Made by a program: the position numbers and the translations under genes. The notes beneath the pieces are model-generated. The model saw nothing but the letters and a program-made list of their open reading frames with translations, was not told the DNA's origin and searched no databases. A DNA stretch of 64,000 nt from Pseudomonadales bacterium (GTDB lineage: Bacteria; Pseudomonadota; Gammaproteobacteria; Pseudomonadales; Azotimanducaceae), in contig JAWKZN010000003.1 in NCBI GenBank assembly GCA_041395945.1, forward strand, positions 1 through 64,000, written 5' to 3'. This document shows, one piece after another, positions 44,767 to 53,050 of this stretch (the first letter of the stretch is position 1; each line of letters opens with the position of its first letter).

Positions 44767-46768
44767 CGATCGAAAGCGCGCGATCGGCAAGATCGTGTCT
44801 GTCGCTGCCGACAGGCTCGTCGTCGAAATGCATGCGGGTACGGATAATTTCACAGTGGTGGGGTTCGACGACGTTCATTACGTGGCCCGGCTCGGATCCT
44901 TCTTGATGGTGCCAGTGCATGCCGAATATGTCGTGGTCGAGGTCGTCGGCTTACGCGAGCGTGACGTCGGCGGCTACAGCCAGAGTGACGGCGACTTGGA
45001 TAAGGCAACTTCGGCGAAATACCTCGATGTCGTTCCCGTTGGAATGCTGCCACAGGACCGAAGTGAGAAGTTTCGTTTCGGCGTGTCCGTCTTTCCGTCG
45101 CTCTACGCGGATGCACTCTATGCTCTTGACGCGGAACTCGACCGGATCTTCGAAACGGATTTTCCTGTCGAACCGACGCCTGCCGTGAACGGAGTTCCAC
45201 CTATCCCGCATGATGCGACGCGCTTCCGCGCGTTGACAATTGGTAAATCGGTTGTATTCGAAGGCTATGACGTCAAGGTTCGGATCGACGATTTCTTCAG
45301 CGGCCACACGGCTGTGCTTGGTAATACCGGTAGCGGCAAGTCCTGCACCGTCGCCTCTATCCTGCAGTCGTTGTTCGAAAAGGCGGATGAGCACCACGCG
45401 CGGGGCGCAACGTTCGTCGTCTTTGATGTTAACGGCGAGTATGAGCAGGCTCTCTCGTCCTTAGCCAATAGCAGTGATATCAAGGTGTCCCGCCTAATCC
45501 TCGACGGAACGGCAGCCGAAGGACGGTTCCGACTGCCTCATTGGTTCCTGGAGCAATCAGAATGGGAACTTCTGCTTCAGGCAAGCGAGCGGACGCAATT
45601 ACCGGTGCTACGAACGGCCTTGGGACTTACAGGCTTATTTCGTCAGAACTCTCCGGAAGCACTGCGGATCAGGGAACACTTCATCGCGACATGCATCATC
45701 GAGTGCTTTCGTGGGGCTGACGGGGATTCCCCAGTCGCCAAATTTCAGCGCGTCGTGTCGCTGTTGCAGAGATACCCGACCGACGAGTTGAATAGGGACT
45801 TGCTCCAAAAATATGGCGCCAACTACCAGTACGGAAATTTTGTACCCGGTGGTAATTTGGAGAATTTCCTGAACGAGGTTCGAGAAAAGCTTCGCGAGGA
45901 CGTCGAGCTTCCTTCATATCACCGTACACCGTTCACATTTGACGATCTCGAGGAATGCCTCGACTTTGCAATCCTCTACGAGGAGGCGCACGGCAACAGA
46001 CAGATTAGGGATTATTGCTCACAGATGATGACCCGCTTCAAGTCGCTGAAGGAGCGGGCGGAATACGCATTCCTTCGATACGACCTGCAGCCGTGCGACG
46101 AAGCGCCGTCGCTGAGAGCTTTTTTGGAAGAACTTCTCGGCTTGACGTCAATCGGCGGCCAGCTAGTCAAGCGTAGCCAGATCATAATTGTCGACATGAA
46201 TGCGGTCGAAGACGAGGTGGTTGAGCTGGTCGCCTCCGTTCTCGCACGGATGGCTTTTCGTCTGCTCCGGGAAGCCGAGCCAAGAAATCGCTTTCCTGTC
46301 CATTTGCTTTTGGAGGAGGCGCATAGGTATATAGCAGAGTCTCCGTCTCGTTATGCCATCGACGCCAGCCAAATTTATGAACGTATTGCGAAGGAGGGCC
46401 GTAAATATGGGCTTTTCCTGCTCGTCGCCTCCCAACGACCGAGTGAACTTTCGAAAACGGTGCTGTCGCAGTGCTCGAACTTCGTCATTCACCGCATTCA
46501 GAATCCGGATGACCTTTTCCAGATCCGACAGATGACGCCTTTCATTTCTGAATCCGTATTAAAACGTTTGCCGTCTCTACCGAAGCAACATGCACTTGTG
46601 TTCGGGACTTCGGTCAACTTACCGACGACATTCCGCGTTCGTGATGCGAGCCCACTGCCGAAGAGCGATGACGCAAAGATTCGGGATCTTTGGTTCCATG
46701 AAGTGGGGCGTGCTGCGCAAGTGCAAATTGCTGGAGGGGTTAGCAATAGCGGAACTGGCGACAGCTAG
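44756..46768 (+). CDS. HerA-like hexameric ATPase of the SIR2-HerA system
   Basis: The product is 670 residues from ATG 44756; ATG 44741 is in frame upstream. An N-terminal HAS-barrel (about 1-90, KIVSVAADRLVVEMHAGTDNFTVVGFDDVHYVARLG) precedes the HerA/FtsK-type core: P-loop GNTGSGKSCTVASIL (about 187), VVFDVNGEYEQAL, HLLLEEAHRYIAE (about 515) and the arginine-rich LVASQRPSELSKTVLSQCSNFVIHRIQNPDDL. HerA rings translocate or sense DNA; here it is expected to complex with the SIR2 protein. Overlap with the SIR2 gene by 11 bases shows co-translation. Confidence 0.9.
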   Translation: MSRDDRKRAIGKIVSVAADRLVVEMHAGTDNFTVVGFDDVHYVARLGSFLMVPVHAEYVVVEVVGLRERDVGGYSQSDGDLDKATSAKYLDVVPVGMLPQDRSEKFRFGVSVFPSLYADALYALDAELDRIFETDFPVEPTPAVNGVPPIPHDATRFRALTIGKSVVFEGYDVKVRIDDFFSGHTAVLGNTGSGKSCTVASILQSLFEKADEHHARGATFVVFDVNGEYEQALSSLANSSDIKVSRLILDGTAAEGRFRLPHWFLEQSEWELLLQASERTQLPVLRTALGLTGLFRQNSPEALRIREHFIATCIIECFRGADGDSPVAKFQRVVSLLQRYPTDELNRDLLQKYGANYQYGNFVPGGNLENFLNEVREKLREDVELPSYHRTPFTFDDLEECLDFAILYEEAHGNRQIRDYCSQMMTRFKSLKERAEYAFLRYDLQPCDEAPSLRAFLEELLGLTSIGGQLVKRSQIIIVDMNAVEDEVVELVASVLARMAFRLLREAEPRNRFPVHLLLEEAHRYIAESPSRYAIDASQIYERIAKEGRKYGLFLLVASQRPSELSKTVLSQCSNFVIHRIQNPDDLFQIRQMTPFISESVLKRLPSLPKQHALVFGTSVNLPTTFRVRDASPLPKSDDAKIRDLWFHEVGRAAQVQIAGGVSNSGTGDS

Positions 46769-46983
46769 CTGTAATATCGCTTCCGGATCACCGCGACGGC
46801 GACGTTTGGCTGGCGATAGAGAAGTTTCCGGCGTCGGAACATTTAATGCTGACCGCTGGTCGGGAAAGATGAAGGCGTTCTAATTAGACACGATGTGGAC
46901 ACGGTGCCTTTGTAAGCTACGAAAATACAGAGAAACGCCGAAGGTTCGAATCTCTCGAATCGATTAGGCAGGTGGCGCCCACT
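46769..46983. other. Short gap after the SIR2-HerA operon
   Basis: No gene is seen. A GGTTCGAATC string (46943-46952) recalls a tRNA T-loop, but no cloverleaf can be built around it. Confidence 0.4.
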
Positions 46984-47160
46984 TCACCCGCCAATGAGGC
47001 GCTGAATCGCTTTGTCCGCCTCGTCCTCTGGAGTGACATTTCGATTGCCCAACTTCTTCGGCTTTGGAAGTTTGCCATCCCGACGCAAACGCCAGATCGT
47101 CATGTCAGAGCAGCCGCCAAGTTTCTCCTTCAGGTGCTTGTCGGTGATGAGTCGCTTCAT
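46984..47160 (-). CDS. AlpA-family regulator (58 aa), near the integrase
   Basis: The minus-strand frame from ATG at 47160 to TGA at 46984-46986 encodes MKRLITDKHLKEKLGGCSDM, continuing TIWRLRRDGKLPKPKKLGNRN and ending QRLIGG. It has the AlpA HTH pattern, with TIWR...G.LP.P at the recognition helix. AlpA proteins activate integrase or excision genes of P4-like elements. The gene points the same way as the integrase and lies downstream of it. CGTTATAACG, a perfect palindrome at 47172-47181, sits just upstream and may be its operator or -10 region. Confidence 0.75.
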   Translation of the reverse strand: MKRLITDKHLKEKLGGCSDMTIWRLRRDGKLPKPKKLGNRNVTPEDEADKAIQRLIGG

Positions 47161-47171
47161 GAACCGTCTCT

Positions 47172-47181
47172 CGTTATAACG
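47172..47181. promoter_or_regulatory. Palindrome upstream of the AlpA-like gene
   Basis: CGTTATAACG is a perfect 10-bp palindrome, 11 bases before the AlpA-like start on the minus strand. Its TATAAC core resembles a -10 box. A DNA-binding protein such as AlpA itself could act here; this is inference. Confidence 0.35.
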
Positions 47182-47314
47182 TGATATGGACGGTTAGGAT
47201 TGTTGTCCACATAGCGGGGCATCGCCGCCGAAAATCGATTCAACCTGCGTCGTGGTTTTTTTAGGTCCTGAGTTTGCTCGTGATGTTCCGATGATTTCGA
47301 GCCCGAACGAGGGG

Positions 47315-48523
47315 TCACCGCTTCTTATTCGGCGCCTTCGTGACTGCGTCGAGATAGTCGGCCCACCATTGCATCAGGCGCGTCCGCTCCTCGAACCGGT
47401 CGCCCCTGTCGTAGGCACCCTTGACCTTGTTCTGCTCGGTGTGAGCCAGGGCACGCTCCACGGCATCGACCGACCACATGCGATGTTTCTTCCCGTCGAC
47501 CTCCGTGACGGCCTCGTTCAGGATCGTCGAAGCCAGGGCGCGAAAGCCGTGGACGGTAGTGCGCTTGTGGAAGCCCATCCGGTAGACGGCGAAGATCATG
47601 GTGTTCTGGCTGGCCGGCTTGTCCTCGAGCCGGCCTGGCATCAGCCACTGTGAATGGCCGGTAACCTTGTGCAGCTCCTCGAGCGTGGCGAGCGCCTGCT
47701 GCGATAGGGGCACGCGGTGTTCGCGGCGGTTTTTCATACGCTCCGCCGGAACCGCCCACATCCCTTGCTCACGGTCGAACTCGGTCCACTTTGCTTCGCG
47801 GACCTCGCTGGTGCGGGCGAGGGTGAGGATCAGCAGGCGCAGACCCAGGCGTGTCGCCGCGTCGCCGTTGTAGGCATCGAGTGCGTGCAGGAACGCCGGC
47901 AGCTCCTCGGCGGCAAGTGCGGTCTGTTGTCCCTTCTTTCGCGGCTTCAGGTGATTGTGGAGCTCGCCGGCCGGGTTCACGTCTCGGTAGCCGAGCGCCA
48001 CGGCCCGGGAGAAGACGGCGCGCACTCGCTGCAGCACCCTCGTCGCGATCTCGCCGGCGCCGCGATCCTCGATGCCTTCGATCAGCGCCATGATCTCCAT
48101 GGGCTGGATCTGGTCGACGGGGCGGGGGCCGAGCTTTGGCAGGATGTCGATGTCGAGCGACCGCCAGACCTGCGAGGCGTGCTTCTTGGTCCAACCAGGC
48201 GACTGGCGCCGGTGCCACTCGTTCGCCACCTCGAGGAAGGTGGGCATCGTCGACGCGCCAGCCTGCTGTTCCTTCTCGGCACGCTTGGCGGCAGAGGGAT
48301 CGTCGAGCTTTCGGGCATCGGCCCATCGTTCCCGAGCCTCGGCCAACCCGATCTTCGGGTACGGGCCCAGGCTGAGCGTCTTCTCCTTGCCGTTGACGCG
48401 GTACTTGCCGCGCCAAAGCTTGCCGCCGGCCGGCGTGACAACCAGGTACAGGCCATCGCGATCAAACAGCTTGCGCTGCTTGTCGGTCGGTTTCGCGTTC
48501 TTGATTTCCTGGATCGTCAGCAT
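47315..48523 (-). CDS. P4/CP4-type tyrosine integrase of the ICE
   Basis: The 402-residue enzyme starts at 48523 with the DUF4102 arm-binding domain (LTIQEIKNAKPTDKQRKLFDRDGLYLVVTPAGGKLWRGKYRVNGKEKTLSLGPYPKIGLAEAR). A core-binding domain and the catalytic domain follow: Arg in LARTSEVREAKW, Lys and His region HRVPLS, HGFRALASTIL and the end VERALAHTEQNKVKGAYDRGDRF with the catalytic Tyr. Integrases of this type insert into ssrA or tRNA 3' ends; the ssrA gene lies 188 bases away. The ATG directly follows a repeat array and has no clear Shine-Dalgarno. Confidence 0.93.
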   Translation of the reverse strand: MLTIQEIKNAKPTDKQRKLFDRDGLYLVVTPAGGKLWRGKYRVNGKEKTLSLGPYPKIGLAEARERWADARKLDDPSAAKRAEKEQQAGASTMPTFLEVANEWHRRQSPGWTKKHASQVWRSLDIDILPKLGPRPVDQIQPMEIMALIEGIEDRGAGEIATRVLQRVRAVFSRAVALGYRDVNPAGELHNHLKPRKKGQQTALAAEELPAFLHALDAYNGDAATRLGLRLLILTLARTSEVREAKWTEFDREQGMWAVPAERMKNRREHRVPLSQQALATLEELHKVTGHSQWLMPGRLEDKPASQNTMIFAVYRMGFHKRTTVHGFRALASTILNEAVTEVDGKKHRMWSVDAVERALAHTEQNKVKGAYDRGDRFEERTRLMQWWADYLDAVTKAPNKKR

Positions 48524-48573
48524 CTGGGGGTATTTTCTTGCTGGGGGTATTTTATACCCCCAGATATACCCCC
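48524..48573. promoter_or_regulatory. Four-unit GGGGGTAT repeat array in front of the integrase
   Basis: Two direct units CTGGGGGTATTTT (48524-48536 and 48541-48553, 17-base period) are followed by two inverted units ATACCCCC (48554-48561 and 48566-48573, 12-base period). Units two and three form a perfect 10-bp inverted repeat around TTT. The array abuts the integrase ATG and contains TATAAAAT on the minus strand. It is the form expected for integrase arm sites or an autoregulated int promoter. Confidence 0.6.
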
Positions 48574-48590
48574 GAAAAGGGTGTGAAGGC

Positions 48591-48610
48591 GGGATATGAC
48601 GAGATATCCC
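48591..48610. repeat. Inverted repeat GGGATAT/ATATCCC
   Basis: Perfect 7-bp arms at 48591-48597 and 48604-48610, 6 bases apart, lie between the int repeat array and ssrA. It may be another protein-binding site of the attachment region. Confidence 0.35.
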
Positions 48611-48652
48611 GAGAGATGCTTTTGCTAAACGTATTTGCTTGATTTAGATAAG

Positions 48653-48678
48653 AAAAAAGCGCCACTGAGGGCGCTTTT
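48653..48678 (-). terminator. Intrinsic terminator of ssrA
   Basis: On the minus strand a 9-bp stem (48655-48663/48670-48678, AAAAGCGCC/GGCGCTTTT, 6-base loop) runs into TTTTTT. It lies 34 bases past the tmRNA 3' end. Confidence 0.75.
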
Positions 48679-48682
48679 CCTT

Positions 48683-48706
48683 GAGTTTTCAGGGGCTTGA
48701 AAACTC
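48683..48706 (-). repeat. Perfect 9-bp hairpin just after the tmRNA 3' end
   Basis: GAGTTTTCA (48683-48691) pairs with TGAAAACTC (48698-48706) around a 6-base loop. It starts 5 bases past the tmRNA CCA and stands in tandem with the terminator hairpin, possibly stopping exonucleases during 3' maturation. Confidence 0.5.
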
Positions 48707-48711
48707 TGTAA

Positions 48712-49066
48712 TGGTGGAGGCGGCGGGAGTTGAACCCGCGTCCGTTGGCACTCGGCTATTGGCTCTACATGCTTAGCTTCCGTTTATTGATTTAGCTTCA
48801 GACGACCCAACGGTCAGGGTGTCGTCAGCGATCCCGATTGTTTTTAGTGCTTCAGCCCCGGGCGAGACATCCACACGATCCTGCAGCTTGCGCCGCCGAT
48901 TTCATCATGCAGGCCTGAATCATCGGCGTAAGCGGGTTTTAGGCCGCTAGTGCGTAGTTTTCGTCGTTGGCAACTATAAAAGTTACAGCGATTGTTTAAC
49001 GAGAGTCACTACCCTCTCGGCATGCACCTCCAGCTCTGTTACCCACGTCGAAGCCAAGTCGCCCCC
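48712..49066 (-). ncRNA. ssrA: Transfer-messenger RNA (tmRNA)
   Basis: About 355 bases. The 5' end GGGGGCGACTTGGCTTCGAC and the 3' end with GGTTCAACTCCCGCC and CCA form the tRNA-like domain. The tag frame at 48939-48971 encodes ANDENYALAA followed by TAA, identical to the E. coli tag and typical of gammaproteobacteria. The RNA rescues stalled ribosomes with SmpB. The ICE integrase lies beyond its 3' end, so the 3' end is the likely attachment site; the RNA itself is intact. Confidence 0.97.
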
Positions 49067-49086
49067 GTAGGTGGTGGTGTGTGCGC

Positions 49087-49113
49087 AGTCTAGCATGAAG
49101 CCTGTCACGTCAA
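49087..49113 (-). promoter_or_regulatory. Probable ssrA promoter
   Basis: On the minus strand TTGACG (49108-49113) and TAGACT (49087-49092) are 15 bases apart, slightly short of the optimum. The position, about 20 bases upstream of the mature tmRNA 5' end, fits a promoter whose transcript is trimmed by RNase P. Confidence 0.5.
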
Positions 49114-49184
49114 TGTGGCGGGAGTCTGGCAAACTGCACTCGCCGGATTAGAACTCTTCCGCAGAATTTGGTTCAAAATCACCC

Positions 49185-50552
49185 ATGATTGACCTCCGCT
49201 CAGCCCGGATCGCCCTCCTGGCCAGCCTGGCGCTGGCGCACCTGCCCTGCGGCATCGCCCGGGCTGCAGAATCATCCGCTCCACCCGCGGCCCGGGGTTA
49301 CGAAGCCCGCACTTATATCGAGCGCTCCGTGAACCTGATTCAGGAAGGGCACTACGACCTCGCCCGCACCTATCTGGCGCCGACCCTGATCGATCATCGC
49401 CTCAATCCGCTCGAGCGCTCCCGCGCCTACTATCTGCACGGCTACAGTCTCTACGCTCAGCAGCGCTATGTGTCGGCCCGCAAGGACTACGTGCGCGCCC
49501 TGGAATTCAACCCGGGCAACGCGGCGGCACAGGTTGCGCTGGGCGGGCTCTATTACCGGGGCGAGGGTGTCGATCCGGATCCCCGGCTCGCCTTCGGCTT
49601 CTTTGAGCAGGCCGCAGCGCAGGATCATCCCGAGGCCCTCCTTTATATGGGCTATGCCTACCTCGAAGGCCGCGGTGTCGAGCAGGATCTCGCACAGGCC
49701 CGCTCCCGTCTGCAGAAGGCTGCCGATAACGGCAGTTCCGAAGCCATGATCTTCCTCGGCCGCAGCTACCGGGAGCCGGTGACCGACAGCCCGGATCCGG
49801 CACTTGCCCAGTCCTGGTACCAGCGCGCTTATGAGGCAGGCGAAGTAGACGGCCTGGTGGCCCAGGCCTTCATGTATCGGGACGGGGAACTGGGCAGTGC
49901 TGATATCGATCGCGCCTTCGAGCTGTTCAGCCAGGCTGCCGGCGAGGGTTCGAGCGCGGCCAAGCTGAGCCTTGGTCATATGTACCTGGTGGGCGAAGGT
50001 ACCGTGCCGGATCCCGGCCGGGCGCGGGAGCTGTTCGAGGCCGCCATCGCCCAGGGCAACTATGGCGGTGCGGTGAATCTGGGCCATATGTTCGAAGTGG
50101 GGCTGGGTGTGGAGAAGAATCCGGACACTGCCCTGCACTGGTATGAGATGGGCGCCGCGGCTGACAACCCCCAGGCCCAGTTGCGCGCCTTTTATCTGCT
50201 GCTGCGCCGGGGTGAAGCCGAAGCGGCGGCAAACTGGCTGGCCAGAGCCGCCCGCCACGATCTGCCCCAGGCACACAACGACTACGCCTGGCTGCTTTCC
50301 ACCAGCCGGCAGGACCACATGCGCGATGGTCAGCGGGCCCTCACCTATGCGCAACTTGCTGTGAATCGCCAGAGTTCGCCCGCCTATCTCGACACGCTGG
50401 CCGCCGCCTACGCCGAGCTCGGTCGATTTCCGGAGGCCATTGCCACACAGCAGCGCGCAATCGGCCTGATCACCGATCAGACCTCAGAGGAAGCCCGCGC
50501 CCTGGCCGAACATCTCGCCGCTTACCAGGCACAGCAACCCTGGCGGGAGTAA
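49185..50552 (+). CDS. Exported Sel1/TPR-repeat protein
   Basis: A 455-residue protein with a signal peptide (ALLASLALAHLPCGIARAAE). After two TPR-like units (EGHYDLARTYLAPTLI, YSLYAQQRYVSARKDYVRALEFNPGNAAA) come at least six Sel1-like repeats such as AQVALGGLYYRGEGVDPDPRLAFGFFEQAAAQDH and ALLYMGYAYLEGRGVEQDLAQARSRLQKAADNGS. Such solenoids bind other proteins in the periplasm; the partner is unknown. It is the first chromosomal gene right of ssrA and is divergent from it. Confidence 0.85.
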   Translation: MIDLRSARIALLASLALAHLPCGIARAAESSAPPAARGYEARTYIERSVNLIQEGHYDLARTYLAPTLIDHRLNPLERSRAYYLHGYSLYAQQRYVSARKDYVRALEFNPGNAAAQVALGGLYYRGEGVDPDPRLAFGFFEQAAAQDHPEALLYMGYAYLEGRGVEQDLAQARSRLQKAADNGSSEAMIFLGRSYREPVTDSPDPALAQSWYQRAYEAGEVDGLVAQAFMYRDGELGSADIDRAFELFSQAAGEGSSAAKLSLGHMYLVGEGTVPDPGRARELFEAAIAQGNYGGAVNLGHMFEVGLGVEKNPDTALHWYEMGAAADNPQAQLRAFYLLLRRGEAEAAANWLARAARHDLPQAHNDYAWLLSTSRQDHMRDGQRALTYAQLAVNRQSSPAYLDTLAAAYAELGRFPEAIATQQRAIGLITDQTSEEARALAEHLAAYQAQQPWRE

Positions 50553-50609
50553 CCGCTTTCTGATACAAAACTGCCGCCCGCAAGCCAACCTGGAACCGCG
50601 CATCCGCTC

Positions 50610-50861
50610 ATGAGTAAAGAAGCCAGAAAAACCCGGCTCATCTTCGAGACGATCCAGAAGCTTGTCGCCGATGGCTGCACCAGCTTCCGGCCCGGCCATG
50701 TGGCAGACGCCCTGCGCCAGACGACCTCACCGATGCTGACTTACGAAATCCGCGGGGAGTTTGCAAAGCTGGCACAGGAAGGGCTGATCGCAGTAGATGC
50801 CACCACCGGCACGTATCGGCTGGTACCCGCGAAGCACCAGGGGAGCCGCAAAGCCGGCTGA
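50610..50861 (+). CDS. Small conserved-looking protein, winged-helix-like
   Basis: This 83-residue protein starts MSKEARKTRLIFETIQKLVADGCTSFRPGHVADALRQTTSPMLTYEIRGEFAKLAQEGLIAVDATTGTYRLV. Helices followed by a beta hairpin at GLIAVDATTGTYRLV suggest a winged-helix DNA-binding fold. No family is recognised. It lies between the Sel1 gene and the acyl-CoA gene cluster, with its own short spacers, and may be a regulator. Confidence 0.6.
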   Translation: MSKEARKTRLIFETIQKLVADGCTSFRPGHVADALRQTTSPMLTYEIRGEFAKLAQEGLIAVDATTGTYRLVPAKHQGSRKAG

Positions 50862-51025
50862 TCGCCTGTCGCGGCGCCGTCGAGCAATTCGGCGCTGAGC
50901 CAGGCACAGGTTCCGTTTAATCTAGACACTGTCAAATCTGAACGCAACCGCGGGGATTTCCGTATCCCAAGCGCTTTCCATGCGGCGAATACTCCGTCCC
51001 TTTGCAACCCTGAAGAGGTCGGCCG

Positions 51026-52222
51026 ATGTTCATGGATCTCGATATCAACGTCACCGATACCGAGCGCGCGGTACGTGAAACCACACACCGGTTCGCGCAG
51101 GATGTGATGCGCCCGCTGGGGCAGAAGCTCGACAAACTCACACCGGAAGCAGTGATTGCGGAAGATTCGGCGCTCTGGGATGCATTCAGGCAGTACGGCG
51201 ACCTCGGTCTGGACGTGCTCGGCAACGGCGACGGCGGACTGACCCCACTGGAACAGGCACGCATCCGCTATATCACCAGCGAAGAACTCGGCTGGGGAGA
51301 CGCCGGTCTCGCAATCGCCCTTGGCGTCCGGGGATTCCCCATGATGATGGCGCAGCTTTCGGGCAACCCGGAACTCGTCGATCTGGTGAAGGACAACACC
51401 ACCGGCTGCTGGGCCATTACCGAACCCGATCATGGTTCTGACATGCTCGATTTCAACGAGCAGATCAAGGCGCCCGGGGCGGAACACGGACGGCCGAACA
51501 TCGTCGCGAAGAAGCAGGGCGACGACTATCTGATCAGTGGTCAGAAGTCCTCCTGGGTTTCCTGCGGCACCATCGCCCAGGCGGCTGCGCTGTTCACTGC
51601 AGTCGACAACGGCGGGCCAGGACTGGATCACGCCGTATTTGTGGTACCTCTCGACCTGCCTGGCGTATCGCGCGGCAAGGCCCTCGACAAGATCGGCCAG
51701 CGCGCGCTCAATCAGGGAGAAATTTTCTTCGATGGCGTCCGTGTCCCCCGTTCCTATATGGCTGTGCCTCCGGAAGCCTACTCGGCGACAGCGGATATGG
51801 TCCTGACCAACGCAAATACCGGGATGGGAACCCTGTTCGCCGGTCTCGCCCGGGCCGCGCTGGAACTCGCCGTCGATTACGCTAAGGAACGAAAGCAGGG
51901 CGGGGTGCCGATCATCAATCACCAGAGCGTGCGCGGACGCCTGTTCGAAATGTTCAGGCAGGTGGAGGCAGCCAGGGCACTGAACCGCAGCGTCGTCTGC
52001 TCGAACGCGCTCAACGGACCCAGACTCGAATACGCCATCGCATCGAAGGTTACCTCCACCCAGACAGCCTTCGACGTCGCCAGCGAAGCGCTGCAGATTT
52101 TCGGCGGCAACGGCACGAGCCGTGAATACCCCATCGAAAAGATCTTCCGGGATGCACGCGCCTCGATGATCGAAGACGGCTGCAACTATGTACTCGGTCA
52201 GGTTGCCGCCACCCGCTTTTAA
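51026..52222 (+). CDS. Acyl-CoA dehydrogenase
   Basis: This 398-residue flavoenzyme has the family order: an N-terminal helical part (FMDLDINVTDTERAVRETTHRFAQDVMRPLGQKLD), the FAD and substrate loop CWAITEPDHGSDML (about 130), the middle beta domain DDYLISGQKSSWVSCGTIAQ, and the C-terminal helices QIFGGNGTSREYPIEKIFRDARASMIEDGCNYVLG. It oxidises an acyl-CoA at the alpha-beta bond; the substrate cannot be told. First gene of a + strand set of CoA-linked enzymes. The 165 bases upstream contain TAGACACTGTC, a small palindromic string. Confidence 0.9.
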   Translation: MFMDLDINVTDTERAVRETTHRFAQDVMRPLGQKLDKLTPEAVIAEDSALWDAFRQYGDLGLDVLGNGDGGLTPLEQARIRYITSEELGWGDAGLAIALGVRGFPMMMAQLSGNPELVDLVKDNTTGCWAITEPDHGSDMLDFNEQIKAPGAEHGRPNIVAKKQGDDYLISGQKSSWVSCGTIAQAAALFTAVDNGGPGLDHAVFVVPLDLPGVSRGKALDKIGQRALNQGEIFFDGVRVPRSYMAVPPEAYSATADMVLTNANTGMGTLFAGLARAALELAVDYAKERKQGGVPIINHQSVRGRLFEMFRQVEAARALNRSVVCSNALNGPRLEYAIASKVTSTQTAFDVASEALQIFGGNGTSREYPIEKIFRDARASMIEDGCNYVLGQVAATRF

Positions 52223-52245
52223 GAAGAATACATAAGGAGAAATTC

Positions 52246-53040
52246 ATGGAACTCAGAGAAGCCATCGGTCGTCGGCGTTCGATCCGTTTCGTCAAAACCT
52301 ACAAGCCGGTCGAGCCGGAGAAGATCCAGCGCATGTTCGAAGCAGCGCGCATCGCCTCGCACTGGGGAAACGTGCAGACGCTCAAAGCAGTGGCCGTATT
52401 CCGTGACACAGCGTCTCCGGAAGTCCTCGATGCCATCACCGCAACCGTCGTCGGCTGGCAGGTGAAGATCGCACCCGTGGTGATCGTCTGGTACATCGAT
52501 CCGAACATGCTGGATGAACAGAGTGATCGGCTGCGGGAACTCCTGGACATAGGTGCTCTCGGTTTCGGCGACCGGGAGACGAAGGTCAACGGTCTGGAAA
52601 AACAGCTGATCCCGCTGTTCAGGAATCTCATCGAGCCGATGAAGAACCCGGGTATGAGCGAAGTGGACTGCGGACAGGGCATCGCCCAGGCCACGCTGAT
52701 GGCGTATGAGCAGGGCCTCGGCACCTGCTGTCTCGGCACGCCGAACGGGCCACAAATCCTGAAGATTCTCGGTGTGCCCGAGCACTGCCGGGTACTGCTT
52801 CTACAGACAGTGGGCTATCCGCTCGAGCACTGGGAGGCTGGCGGCCAGAGACCGCGTCGACCCTTCGGGGACCTCTTCAAAATGAACCACTTCTCCCAGC
52901 CTTTTCCCCGGGACGAAGCAGCCGTCGCCGAACTCACCCGTGATGGCATGTTCACTCGACCCGCACCGCTGCCGGAGCGGGAAGCCGAGCTGGACTTCCT
53001 GCAGAAAGCGCTCAACCTCAAAGCACCCGGACTGCTGTAA
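52246..53040 (+). CDS. Nitroreductase-family FMN oxidoreductase
   Basis: The 264-residue product is preceded by AAGGAGA. The family beginning ELREAIGRRRSIRFVKTYKPVEPEKIQRMFEAARIA supplies the FMN phosphate Arg pair. The end has GIAQATLMAYEQGLGTCCLGTPNGPQILKILGVPEHCRVLLLQTVGYPLE. Unlike most members it lies inside an acyl-CoA catabolic cluster, so its substrate may be a CoA-pathway intermediate (enoyl or quinone-like) and not a nitro compound; this is inferred from context. Confidence 0.85.
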   Translation: MELREAIGRRRSIRFVKTYKPVEPEKIQRMFEAARIASHWGNVQTLKAVAVFRDTASPEVLDAITATVVGWQVKIAPVVIVWYIDPNMLDEQSDRLRELLDIGALGFGDRETKVNGLEKQLIPLFRNLIEPMKNPGMSEVDCGQGIAQATLMAYEQGLGTCCLGTPNGPQILKILGVPEHCRVLLLQTVGYPLEHWEAGGQRPRRPFGDLFKMNHFSQPFPRDEAAVAELTRDGMFTRPAPLPEREAELDFLQKALNLKAPGLL

Positions 53041-53050
53041 GGAGGCTGAC

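Noticed and set aside
46943..46952. tRNA T-loop-like string GGTTCGAATC
   Set aside because: No acceptor, D or anticodon arms can be drawn around it, so it is not a tRNA or a tRNA end.
1..48523. CRISPR arrays or insertion sequences within the ICE
   Set aside because: No regularly spaced repeats and no transposase-like protein were seen; the only direct repeats are the transfer-gene end and the integrase-proximal units.
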